Shown: positions 1 to 7,700, counted from the first letter of the stretch. The stretch: DNA of 9,240 nt from Spirochaetales bacterium (GCA_030642995.1 DAOWMR010000085.1:1-9240), one strand, 5' to 3'. Made by a program: numbers and translations. The notes: generated from the sequence alone by a model not told the origin.

Positions 1-72
1 AGATGGTAATTCACGCATGGACATCCCGCACCACCTTCTGCGACACAGCGCAACCACTCGCTGCGAGCATGA

Positions 73-215
73 GCAGGGTAAACGCACATCAGGAAAAAGG
101 TGGTGCGGCAGGCGAGAAGGGTCCGGCGCGACTCCGCAGCCCGGCGAGGACCAGCGCCGGGCCCTTCTTGCCTGCGCAAGCACCCACTATGAATATCTAT
201 GTGCGTTTGCCCTGT
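73..215. repeat. Long nested inverted repeat, candidate structured RNA or bidirectional terminator
   Basis: Three nested pairings fold this stretch into one long hairpin. The outer arms 73-89 and 199-215 give 17 consecutive pairs. The middle arms 99-106 and 180-188 give 8 pairs with one bulged base at 185. The inner arms 108-129 and 154-175 give 22 consecutive pairs around a 24-base loop. An alternative small stem (140-146 with 155-161) competes for the right inner arm. The non-Watson-Crick positions in the outer and inner arms (73/215, 79/209, 114/169, 122/161) are all G-U when read as plus-strand RNA, and so A-C on the other strand; this mildly favours a plus-strand transcript. The element lies 31 bases past the stop of the minus-strand gene, so it could also end that transcript. 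However, no T-run follows the hairpin directly on either strand; a T5 lies inside it at 94-98 on the minus strand. The pairing is seen; the function is not known. Confidence 0.6.
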
Positions 216-245
216 CCGGGTACTGCCTTTCGGCGCGGCAACAAT

Positions 246-554
246 CTACCAGTCGGCTTCAGAAACCGGTACGACAACTGAGCACGCTACCGAAGTCCGA
301 TCGGCGGCCATCTGCTCAGCAACGGTTTCTCGCCAAAGCTTGTAGTGGGCCGTCTCCTTGTGCTCAACGGTGGCGGCATCATCCCGATACACCTCGTAGA
401 GGTAGTAGGTTCCGGGCGCATCGGTCGCGTTGAGGACATCAAATCGGAGCACACCGGGCTCGGCGATGGAACCACGGCGGTTGGCGACCGTGGCCTCCTC
501 AAATGCCGCCTCAAGACCCGGCTTCACCTGACACGTAATGATGCGAACAATCAT
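246..554 (-). CDS. ABM-domain protein, LsrG-like (AI-2 degradation/quinol monooxygenase type)
   Basis: A 102-residue protein of the length usual for single-domain antibiotic-biosynthesis-monooxygenase (ABM) proteins, a dimeric alpha/beta-barrel fold. Recognisable stretches are an N-terminal strand with V-K-P-G near residues 11-14, G-V-L-R-F-D-V-L around 34-41, a Y-Y-L-Y-E-V-Y-R-D segment near 50-58, and H-K-E-T-x-H-Y-K-L-W near 65-74. This order matches E. coli LsrG, which acts on phosphorylated AI-2 products, but YgiN-type quinol monooxygenases and other ABM proteins share it, so the substrate cannot be assigned. No signal peptide is seen, so it is probably cytoplasmic. The start is well supported: GGAGGTG (559-565, read on the minus strand) sits just ahead of the ATG at 554. 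It is transcribed divergently from malE and has no obvious link to maltodextrin use. Confidence 0.8.
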   Translation of the reverse strand: MIVRIITCQVKPGLEAAFEEATVANRRGSIAEPGVLRFDVLNATDAPGTYYLYEVYRDDAATVEHKETAHYKLWRETVAEQMAADRTSVACSVVVPVSEADW

Positions 555-565
555 GGCTCACCTCC

Positions 566-796
566 GACTGTGGTCTCCGGTTTCAGTGTAGCAGGAATGC
601 TCGGTGCCGCGAAACCGGACGTCCCCGTCTGCTACGGTGGTGAATTCGTCGGTGAACTGGACACTGATTCGCACACAACGGTTCCGTTCACCACCGACGA
701 CGAACCGCTGCTCAGCGGCGAAGCCATGCGCACTTCTGTTGCACAACGGTACCGGATAATCTGCACGATGGCCGAATTCACCCGTTCTTGCATAGT
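566..796. other. Upstream part of the divergent control region, no gene seen
   Basis: No credible coding sequence is present; open frames here have no ribosome site and no family-like residues. The region is rich in dyads. CGGTGGTGAA (635-644) pairs perfectly with 687-696. GGTGAAC (651-657) can alternatively pair with 686-692. CCGCT/AGCGG forms a hairpin at 705-718. ACAACGGtnCCG occurs twice (675-686 and 743-754). An AAACCGG half-site lies at 612-618. The length and dyad content suggest more regulation than a single promoter needs, but no binding protein can be named for these sites. Confidence 0.5.
585..593 (-). promoter_or_regulatory. Candidate extended -10 promoter for the ABM gene
   Basis: Read on the minus strand, this is TGCTACACT: a TG, one spacer base and a 4-of-6 match to TATAAT. 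It places transcription start near 578, about 24 bases before the ATG. No good -35 box is present at 16-18 bp, which is tolerated for extended -10 promoters. An AAACCGG half-site (577-583, minus strand) lies at the predicted start and resembles half of the malE operators. Confidence 0.35.
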
Positions 797-810
797 CACT
801 AAACCGGTTT
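797..810 (+). promoter_or_regulatory. LacI-family operator O1 upstream of malE
   Basis: CACTAAACCGGTTT contains the perfect 10-bp palindrome AAACCGGTTT at 801-810. It is an exact copy of the 14 bases at 863-876. Central C-G palindromes flanked by A and T runs are typical of LacI-family operators, and a MalR-type LacI repressor is encoded in this operon. It lies just upstream of the best -35 candidate. Binding by that repressor is inferred. Confidence 0.75.
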
Positions 811-821
811 GTGCACAGGAA

Positions 822-850
822 TTGCACAGCTGCTCAAAACTGACGAAAAT
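822..850 (+). promoter_or_regulatory. Candidate malE promoter (-35 TTGCAC, -10 GAAAAT)
   Basis: TTGCAC at 822-827 is followed after 17 bp by GAAAAT at 845-850 (4 of 6 to TATAAT). Transcription would start near 857, placing operator O1 about 50 bp upstream of the start and O2 about 15 bp downstream, a classical repression layout. A competing reading is TTGCGC (853-858), 17 bp, TACCAT (876-881), which would put O2 inside the spacer. Both readings are compatible with repression through O2. A TGTGCA-N7-TGCACA dyad (810-828) overlaps the first -35 box. Confidence 0.45.
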
Positions 851-862
851 AGTTGCGCAATC

Positions 863-877
863 CACTAAACCGGTTTA
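863..877 (+). promoter_or_regulatory. LacI-family operator O2 upstream of malE
   Basis: This is the second copy of CACTAAACCGGTTT, here with the palindrome extended to 12 bp (TAAACCGGTTTA, 866-877). Its centre is 66 bp from the centre of O1. It overlaps either the early transcribed region or the spacer of the malE promoter, so it is the copy most likely to block transcription directly. Confidence 0.75.
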
Positions 878-914
878 CCATCTTCCAAGAAGTTGCCTAG
901 CAACAGTGAAAGTC

Positions 915-928
915 GTGCCGCAAGGCAC
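915..928 (+). promoter_or_regulatory. GCAA-tetraloop hairpin in the malE leader
   Basis: GTGCC (915-919), loop GCAA (920-923), GGCAC (924-928) form a perfect 5-bp stem with a GNRA loop. It lies 5 bases before GGAGG (934-938), the malE ribosome binding site, which itself is 5 bases from the ATG. It may stabilise the mRNA 5' end or keep the ribosome site open; neither is shown. Confidence 0.5.
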
Positions 929-943
929 AAAATGGAGGTTTGT

Positions 944-2170
944 ATGAAGAGAGTACTGCTACTGATGCTGCTCCTGTCTCTGGCGCTGTTCCCGGTATTC
1001 GCCGCTGCTGAGACGGAAGAGACGGCGGAAGAGCCGGAAGCGGAAATGGAGGTTGACCCCGACATCACGCTGGTGATCTGGGCTGATGAGCTTCGCGCTC
1101 CGCTCATGGAGGCGCTTGGTGTGGAGTTCACCAAGACCTACGGGGTTGGAGTGGTAGTCCAGCAGCTCGGCTTTGGTGATATTCGTGACAATATCAAGGT
1201 TGCGGGGCCGGCCGGCGAAGGCGGCGACATTCTGGTTGGCGCGCACGACTGGCTTGGCGAGCTGGTGACCAGCGGTGTGGTTGCCCCGCTTGACCTTGGC
1301 GCAAAGGTAAATGAGTTCACCGAGGCGTCTATTGCGGCATTCACCTACGATGGTCAGCTCTACGGTCTACCCTACGCCGTTGAGAACATCGCGTTCTTCT
1401 ACAACGCGGATATGCTCGACAGTGCGCCGGCGGATTGGGACGAAGTCCGGGAAGTTGCGATTGCGCTCGAGAACGCCGGAACGGTTGAGTATGGATTTGT
1501 CCGCCAGGAAGGTGATCCGTACCACTTCTTTCCGATTCAGACGGCCTTCGGCGGATACGTCTTTGGCGTCAATCCTGACGGTACCTACGACGCCGACGAC
1601 GTGGGCATCGACAACGCGGGATCCCTCGCCGCAGCAAAGTGGCTCGAGGACATGGTCGTTGATGACCACATTCCTGCCGGTGTCGATTGGGATACCTACC
1701 ACACGCTCTTTGAGACCGGCCAGGCCGCGATGATGATCACCGGCCCGTGGGCGCTCGATCGTCTGAATACCTCGGGCGTGAACTACGAGATCGCCCCGAT
1801 CCCGGGCGGCGGGAAGCCGTTCCTTGGTGTGCAGGGCTTCATGGTCAACGCATTCAGCGACAACAAGGCGCTGGCAATCGCGTTCCTGACCGAGTTTGTC
1901 GCGACTTCCGATGTCATGTACGAGATGTACGAGCGCGACGGCCGGGCGCCTGCCCACAAGGCAGCCCTGGCTCGGGTCAGCGATGAGCGGATTTCCGCGT
2001 TCGGCGAGGCGGGCCGTGAAGGTCTCCCGATGCCGGCAATCCCGGAGATGTCCGCGGTGTGGTCGGCCTGGGGCGATGCCGTAACACTCATCATGCAGGA
2101 GCAGGTGACTGGCGAAGAGGCATTCACCAACGCTGCCGAGCAGATTCGCAACACCATCGCGGGGAACTAG
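944..2170 (+). CDS. malE: Maltose/maltodextrin ABC transporter substrate-binding protein
   Basis: A 408-residue extracytoplasmic solute-binding protein of the MalE family that binds maltose or maltodextrin and hands it to MalFG. The ATG at 944 is chosen because GGAGG lies 5 bases upstream and a Sec signal peptide follows at once (K2-R3, hydrophobic core 4-19, Ala20-Ala22 for signal peptidase I). There is no lipobox cysteine, so it should be free in the periplasm. An unusually acidic linker (about residues 23-39) precedes the fold. Family landmarks include G-A-H-D-W103, T-G-P-W269 and M-S-A-V-W373, which line up with the E. coli sugar-stacking aromatic regions around W62, W230 and W340, plus a K-P-F-L-G-V segment. 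It is first in the operon, behind two LacI-type operators; malF begins at the next base after its stop. Confidence is high for the family; the exact sugar is inferred from the neighbouring amylases. Confidence 0.95.
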   Translation: MKRVLLLMLLLSLALFPVFAAAETEETAEEPEAEMEVDPDITLVIWADELRAPLMEALGVEFTKTYGVGVVVQQLGFGDIRDNIKVAGPAGEGGDILVGAHDWLGELVTSGVVAPLDLGAKVNEFTEASIAAFTYDGQLYGLPYAVENIAFFYNADMLDSAPADWDEVREVAIALENAGTVEYGFVRQEGDPYHFFPIQTAFGGYVFGVNPDGTYDADDVGIDNAGSLAAAKWLEDMVVDDHIPAGVDWDTYHTLFETGQAAMMITGPWALDRLNTSGVNYEIAPIPGGGKPFLGVQGFMVNAFSDNKALAIAFLTEFVATSDVMYEMYERDGRAPAHKAALARVSDERISAFGEAGREGLPMPAIPEMSAVWSAWGDAVTLIMQEQVTGEEAFTNAAEQIRNTIAGN

Positions 2171-3802
2171 GTGTCCGCCGCACGGTTGAAAGGGGGCGCT
2201 TCGGCGCCCTCTTCCTTACTTAACGACGACGTTCCTCGTCATCCGTTTTTCTCGTCCAAGCCGTTCCGCATCGCAATTCGGCTTGGACTGTTGGCAATCC
2301 TGGATACCGTAAGCCTGCTATTCATCTGGACGTTGATCGCAAACGGTCGCTATCCGCTCGCCATTGTGGTCTTCCTCGTCACGGTCGGGGTGAACGTCGC
2401 CTTTCTGTATGAGAAAGCGTACCCGTTCAAGTGGTTTTCACCCGGACTTGCATTGATGATTATCATGCTGGCCTACCCGACGGCGTACACGCTCTACGTG
2501 GCCTTCACCAACTACGGAGACGGTCACCTTCTGACCAAGATTCAGGTAATCAACCAGCTCGAGAGCCGCACCTATCTTCCGGAAGGGGCCCGTGAGTATA
2601 GTTGGACCGCATATCGCTCCGAGGGGGGCGAGTTTATACTCTGGCTGCAATCGGAGGAGGGAGACTTCCTCGCTGATCCCGGCGAGGAGTTGGCTCCTGC
2701 CGATCGGGTCCCACGGAACATCCTCGGGCCACTGGATAGTAACGGCATTCCAACGGAGATCAGCGGCTACCAGCGCCTGAGTCGAGTTGAGGTGCTCAAG
2801 CACCTTGACGAGCTCAGCGCGGTAGAGTACGGGGTAGCGCCCGATACGGCACGGGTCTCCTCACTCGACGCCGCCCAACAGCTCGAACAACGATACGTCT
2901 ATGACAGACAGATCGATGCGATGGTCGATCAGATTGACGGCACGGTCTACAGCCCGGTTGAGGGGGCATTCACCTCGGAGGATGGGAGGGTTCTGCGGCC
3001 TGGGTACTGGGTTGCCATCGGTACCAAGAACTTCGTTCGGCTCTTCACGAGTCCGGCTCTTGCCGGGCCGTTCGTGCGCGTGCTCGTCTGGACCTTTGTC
3101 TTTGCTGCTCTTTCGGTCTTCCTGACATTCGTTTTCGGGTTGTTCTTTGCACTCGTCCTGGACCATCCCAGGATGCCGGCAAAGCGGACGGTTCGCTCGC
3201 TCCTCCTCATTCCGTACGCAGTGCCGGCCTTCATCAGTGTCAATATCTGGCGGGCGATGTTCAGCCGGCACTTCGGAATGATCACAACTACCCTTGAATC
3301 CATCTTCGGCTCCAGCCCTCTCTGGCTGGCCGATCCATTCTGGGCCAAGATCGGTATCCTCATCGTGCAGACCTGGCTCGGGTTCCCGTACATGATGCTC
3401 ATCTGTACGGGCGCACTACAGTCACTCCCGGATGATATCTTTGAGGCAGCCAGGATTGACGGAGCAGGACCACTACATCAGTTCTGGCATCTGACTCTGC
3501 CGCTGCTCCTCGTTGCGGTGGGGCCGCTGCTTATCGCATCTTTTGCCTTCAACTTCAACAACTTCACGGTCATCGATATCTTCGCTGAGGGAGGCCCGCC
3601 CATGGCGGGCACGTTAACTCCAGCCGGCCACACCGACATACTCATCACCTATATCTTTCGGTTGGCATTCGCAAGCGACAGGGGTGCCGACTTCGGCTAC
3701 GCCTCTGCAATCACGATCGTGATCTTCGCGATCCTCGCCGTTGTCACTGCGCTCCAGTTCCGGTACACACGGGTCTGGGAGGAGATCTCCGAGAATGTCT
3801 GA
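2171..3802 (+). CDS. malF: Maltodextrin ABC transporter permease MalF
   Basis: A 543-residue inner-membrane permease, close to the roughly 514 residues of E. coli MalF. About eight membrane segments are visible (near residues 34-56, 61-80, 90-112, 301-330, 343-362, 395-415, 445-467 and 508-530). Segments 3 and 4 are separated by a hydrophilic loop of about 180 residues matching the MalF P2 loop that contacts MalE. The ATPase-coupling EAA loop is clear: E425-A-A-R-I-D-G431 through L-P444. The motifs I-P-Y-A-V-P and A-S-F-A-F-N-F-N-N-F are hallmark MalF sequences. The start is GTG, directly abutting the malE stop, with only a weak GGGGA site; no better in-frame start exists before the first membrane segment apart from a TTG at 2186, so translation may be coupled to malE. 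A strong hairpin lies inside codons 7-15. No ATPase partner (MalK) is in the window. Confidence 0.95.
   Translation: MSAARLKGGASAPSSLLNDDVPRHPFFSSKPFRIAIRLGLLAILDTVSLLFIWTLIANGRYPLAIVVFLVTVGVNVAFLYEKAYPFKWFSPGLALMIIMLAYPTAYTLYVAFTNYGDGHLLTKIQVINQLESRTYLPEGAREYSWTAYRSEGGEFILWLQSEEGDFLADPGEELAPADRVPRNILGPLDSNGIPTEISGYQRLSRVEVLKHLDELSAVEYGVAPDTARVSSLDAAQQLEQRYVYDRQIDAMVDQIDGTVYSPVEGAFTSEDGRVLRPGYWVAIGTKNFVRLFTSPALAGPFVRVLVWTFVFAALSVFLTFVFGLFFALVLDHPRMPAKRTVRSLLLIPYAVPAFISVNIWRAMFSRHFGMITTTLESIFGSSPLWLADPFWAKIGILIVQTWLGFPYMMLICTGALQSLPDDIFEAARIDGAGPLHQFWHLTLPLLLVAVGPLLIASFAFNFNNFTVIDIFAEGGPPMAGTLTPAGHTDILITYIFRLAFASDRGADFGYASAITIVIFAILAVVTALQFRYTRVWEEISENV
2190..2213 (+). terminator. UUCG hairpin at the malE-malF junction, attenuator-like
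   Basis: The arms 2190-2199 and 2204-2213 form a 10-bp stem with one G-U pair around a TTCG loop, one of the most stable RNA hairpins. It is followed by a pyrimidine-rich stretch with scattered T (2214-2221) rather than a pure T-run. It starts 19 bases after the malE stop, inside the 5' coding end of malF. It may end part of the transcripts or protect malE mRNA 3' ends, giving more MalE than MalF. The structure is seen; the role is inferred. Confidence 0.55.
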
Positions 3803-4685
3803 TCGAAACATGACGGTACCCCTCCGCTACCGGTTCCGAGGCCAGATTGACACTACCGGCCGGGTGATCGTGGCAATCATCGGACTCGCCTTCGCACTCC
3901 TCCCTGTGCTTCTCATTGTGACCGCGTCGCTTGACCCGCGGGACTCAATGGTTCGTCAGGCGATCATCCCGGAGAACGCGAACTTTGAGAACTACAAGGA
4001 CCTTTTTAACAATCAGATCCATCCCTTTGGGATCTGGCTACTCAACACCCTGAAGATTGCTTCTATCACATCGGTCCTGACCATTTTCATCTGTTCAATC
4101 AGCGCCTTCGCGTTCTCGCGCTTCCGATTCAGGGGAAGGCGAGGGCTTCTGCTCAGTGTGTTTCTCATTCAGGTCTTTCCGAACTCGTTGACGATGATTG
4201 CAACGTTCCTGCTCATCCAGGGTATTGGGCTCTTCGCGCCATTCATGGGGCTGAACAGTCACGGCGGTCTCATACTGGTCTATCTCGGCGGGGCCATGGG
4301 CATCAATACCTGGTTGATGAAGGGCTACTTCGATTCGGTGCCACGGAGCCTGGATGAGTCTGCGAAGATGGACGGTGCGACCAACTGGCAGATCTACTGG
4401 CGAATCATCATCCCCATCGTGAAGCCGATTCTGGTGGTGGTGGCCCTGATTTCGTTCATTGGAGCTTACTCGGACTTCCTGATTCCACAGATCGTGCTGC
4501 AGGACACGCGACAATTCACGATTGCCGTAGGGCTGACGCTATTCATCCGCGGTGGGCACTACACCGAGGCATGGGGTGTGTTTTCGGCGGGAGCGCTCGT
4601 TGGCGCGATACCGATAATTGTTCTCTACCTGTATCTCCAGAAGTTCCTGGCCCGTGGCCTTACGGCAGGTGCCGTGAAGGGTTAG
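3795..4685 (+). CDS. malG: Maltodextrin ABC transporter permease MalG
   Basis: A 296-residue inner-membrane permease, the same length as E. coli MalG, and partner of MalF in the MalFGK2 importer. Six membrane segments are expected; the first spans about residues 24-44 and is followed by a short periplasmic loop. The EAA loop, which docks on the ATPase, reads E188-S-A-K-M-D-G194 followed by I-I-P, the usual variant for MalG. The C-terminus ends in Q-K-F-L-A-R-G-L-x-x-G-A-V-K-G, the typical MalG tail. The ATG at 3795 overlaps the malF stop by 8 bases (ATGTCTGA) and has GGAGGAG at 3778-3784, ten bases upstream. An ATG at 3810 is possible but has no ribosome site. The overlap indicates translational coupling and matched amounts of both permeases. 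Confidence 0.95.
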   Translation: MSDRNMTVPLRYRFRGQIDTTGRVIVAIIGLAFALLPVLLIVTASLDPRDSMVRQAIIPENANFENYKDLFNNQIHPFGIWLLNTLKIASITSVLTIFICSISAFAFSRFRFRGRRGLLLSVFLIQVFPNSLTMIATFLLIQGIGLFAPFMGLNSHGGLILVYLGGAMGINTWLMKGYFDSVPRSLDESAKMDGATNWQIYWRIIIPIVKPILVVVALISFIGAYSDFLIPQIVLQDTRQFTIAVGLTLFIRGGHYTEAWGVFSAGALVGAIPIIVLYLYLQKFLARGLTAGAVKG

Positions 4686-4716
4686 CGAATCGCAAGACCG
4701 ACCAAAGAGGGATCAC

Positions 4717-7700
4717 GTGAAGACTACATCGATCTATGTCGCCGCATTCTTGGCATTGGCCACACTCACTCTCAACGGTTGCGCTACCGGCACAGCGGTC
4801 TCCGCCCCCGAGGCCGCTCCGGAGCGCCTTGAGGATGATGTCCTGTATGTGAACTTGCTCTGGCACCAACACCAGCCGCTGTACTATAAGGACCCCGCGA
4901 CAGGTGTCTATTCGCGGCCTTGGGTGCGGGTCCACGCCACAAAGGATTACTACGACATGGCCGCGATCCTCCGTGAGTATCCGGAGGTGAAGGCGACGTT
5001 CAATCTCACGCCGGTGCTCCTGCTCCAGCTTGACGATTTCAACGCCGGCGCCAAGGACATCTACTGGGTCCTTGCGGAGAAGCACCCGTCTGAACTGACC
5101 AACGAGGAGAGACAATTCATTCTGGAGCGCTTCTTCGATGCGAATCATGACAACGTCATTGGGCCTTTCCCCCGGTACACCGAGCTGCTCCGTCGTCGCG
5201 AGGAGATCGACACACGTTCTCTGGAGGGAATCAACAGCTTTTCGGAGCAGGACTACCTGGACCTGCAGGTTCTGTTCAACCTCGCATGGTTCGATCCGAT
5301 GTTCCTCGAGGCCGAGCCACTCAAGGCACTGGTGGACAAGGGGAGGGACTACAGCCAGGAAGACAAAGTGATGCTCTTCGACCAGGTCCGGCACGTGCTC
5401 AGCCAGGTCGTGGCAATCCACCGTGAATTGCAGGATGCAGGACAGATCCAGGTCATCACGACACCCTTTGCACACCCCATTCTCCCGCTCATCTTCTCCA
5501 CGAACATTGCGGCCGAGAACGACCCGACGGCCGAGTTGCCGACTGAGTTCTACTACCCCAGGGACGCAATGGCGCACCTTGAGAGGAGTGTTGAGATCTA
5601 CCGGGATCACTTCGGGCGCGAGCCCGTGGGACTCTGGCCCGCCGAGGGCGCCGTCGCCCAGGAGATCGTCAAAATGGTCTCTGATGCGGGCTATCGGTGG
5701 ATGGCCACCGGCGAGCACGTGCTCGCGAAGAGCCTGGGAATTGAGAGCTTTGTCCGGGATTCCTCGGACACGGTCGTCGAGGCTGACGCGCTCTACAGAC
5801 CCTACATCGTCCAGGCAGGCCGAAGCGAGCCCGTGGCAATGGTCTTCAGGGACCTTCGTCTCTCGGACCTTCTCGGTTTCGAGTACTCCGGCACACCGGG
5901 TGAGGCAGCGGCGGCCGACTTGATGCGACGACTCGAGAATATCCGTCGACGTCTGGCCGAAGAGACCGGCGGAGAGGGCGGACCACATCTGGTCAGCATC
6001 ATCCTGGACGGAGAGAACGCGTGGGAGCACTATCCCAACGATGGGAAGGCCTTCTTCCACGCCCTCTATCGAATGCTCAGTGAGTCCGAAACGGTCCGGA
6101 CGACGACGGTGTCGGAGTTCATGGAAGCCTTTCCGGACCAGCGGGTCATTGAGGACCTGTGGCCCGGCGCCTGGTTCTCCTCGGATTACAGCACCTGGAT
6201 CGGAGAGCGGGAGGAGACCAAGGCGTGGAATCTCCTCGGCAAAGTGCGCAACTACCTTGCTCTCTACGACATGAGGAATCGTCGTCAGACGACGCCCGAG
6301 CGTCTGGAAGAGGCCCTCACCTTCATGTACCTGGCAGAGGGTTCGGATTGGTTCTGGTGGTACGGCAGCGATCAGGATTCCGGTGTCGATGAATACTTCG
6401 ACCTGGCGTTCCGGGAGCTCCTTGCGAATGTCTTCCGGGCCCTCGACGACCCGGTGCCCGACTACCTGCGGATTCCAATTATCCCGGAGCGGGCCGAACC
6501 ACCCGCCCAACGTCCTTCCGGCACCTTCACTCCAACGGTGGACGGCACAATTTCTGAAGATGAGTGGGCGAACGCCGGATACTATCGCGGCACCGGTGAT
6601 GCGCAAGCCAGAGCGTCCGACGTTCTGGACGCTCTACGGTATGGATTTGACACCGAGAGGTTCCACTTCGCGATTGAGACCGGAAGTCCGCTCTCCGAGG
6701 CCCTGAACCGCGGGTCTATTCACTTCTACATCGGGCATCCCGGACAGATTGCGTTGGCCCCGTTCGTGAACGCTCCGGGCGCCGAGTTGATCGGGTTTGA
6801 TTCCAGCATCTACCTGGACATATCACAGGATGGTGTATCCGTAGTTCGCCGAACCAGAGACGAGGAGTGGCTCGTCGGCGGCGAAATCATTGATGCGGTC
6901 TTTGGTGCACGCTCCGTTGAGGCTTCGGTGCCGCTTGCACTCTTCGGTGATTTGGAAAGCGGTGATGAAATCTCATTTGCCGCCTTCATGATTGAGTCAG
7001 GCGGCGTCTTTGACACGCTTCCCTCATCGGGTCCAGGCAGGACCAATCTTCCAGACCTCGGAGATGGCGTTGTCATCCTCAGAGTAGAGGATCCAATTGG
7101 AGACGACCATGGCCCCGGGACCTTTGCGTATCCCACTGACTCGGTCTTTCCGCCGGGGGTCTACGACCTAACGGAGTTCATCGTGGAGGAGGAGGAGAAG
7201 TACCTCAAGTTCAGCGTGGACCTGGCCGGCTCGGTGCAGAACCCGTGGGGGTCGGCGATCAACCTCTCCGTGCAGACGATTGACATCTACATCGATCTTG
7301 ATCCCGGAGCGGGCACCGGCGCACGCCTGCTGCTGGAGGGAAGAAACGCGGCGCTCCCGGCCGCGTTCGGCTGGGAGTACGCGGTATGGATTGAGGGTTG
7401 GAACCAGAAGGTGCTCGTGCCGGCGAGCCCGGATGACCCGGCCTCGCCGCCCGTTGAGATGAGCGGTTCACCGCTCAAGGTCCGGATAGACGGGGACGCC
7501 GGGAAAATCGTGATCCGGCTCCCGAAGGAAATCCTGCCGGACGGGATTGATCCTTCAGCTTTCGGGTACACCCTGGCCGTGTTGAGCCAGGAGGGTTATC
7601 CGTCGGCCGGAGTGCGTCGTGTCCGCGACGTTGAGGCGGTCACGGGGCAGTGGCGGCTCGGTGGTGCACCGAACGACGTGAACCACACCCGGATCGTGGA

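Noticed and set aside
1..24. Possible minus-strand gene starting with ATG at 24 (M-S-M-R-E-L-P-S) behind AAGGTGG at 31-37, running off the left edge
   Set aside because: Only eight codons are visible, and the ribosome-site-like bases are part of a 12-bp inverted repeat (26-37 with 97-108), so they can be explained otherwise.
108..175. Classical Rho-independent terminator for the ABM gene
   Set aside because: The stem is strong, but there is no T-run directly after it on the minus strand (T5 lies ten bases on, inside another arm), so it is reported as a structured repeat instead.
73..215. Integron attC site or CRISPR repeat
   Set aside because: No GTTRRRY/RYYYAAC core sites and no repeated spacer units are present.
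3..433. Two overlapping plus-strand open frames at the left end
   Set aside because: They lack ribosome sites, run through the long hairpin and antisense to the well-supported ABM gene, and show low-complexity Arg/Ser/Pro-rich sequence typical of shadow frames in GC-rich DNA.
558..865. Minus-strand open frames in the ABM-malE intergenic region
   Set aside because: No ribosome site, no family-like motif, and they overlap the operators and promoter candidates.
893..943. Earlier in-frame ATG starts for malE (893 and 932)
   Set aside because: ATG 932 overlaps the Shine-Dalgarno, and both would put extra polar residues before a normal signal peptide.
4660..6606. A 648-codon minus-strand open frame opposite the GH57 gene
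   Set aside because: It is long only because of GC-rich codon bias in the real plus-strand gene; its translation resembles no protein family, while the plus strand carries clear GH57 motifs.
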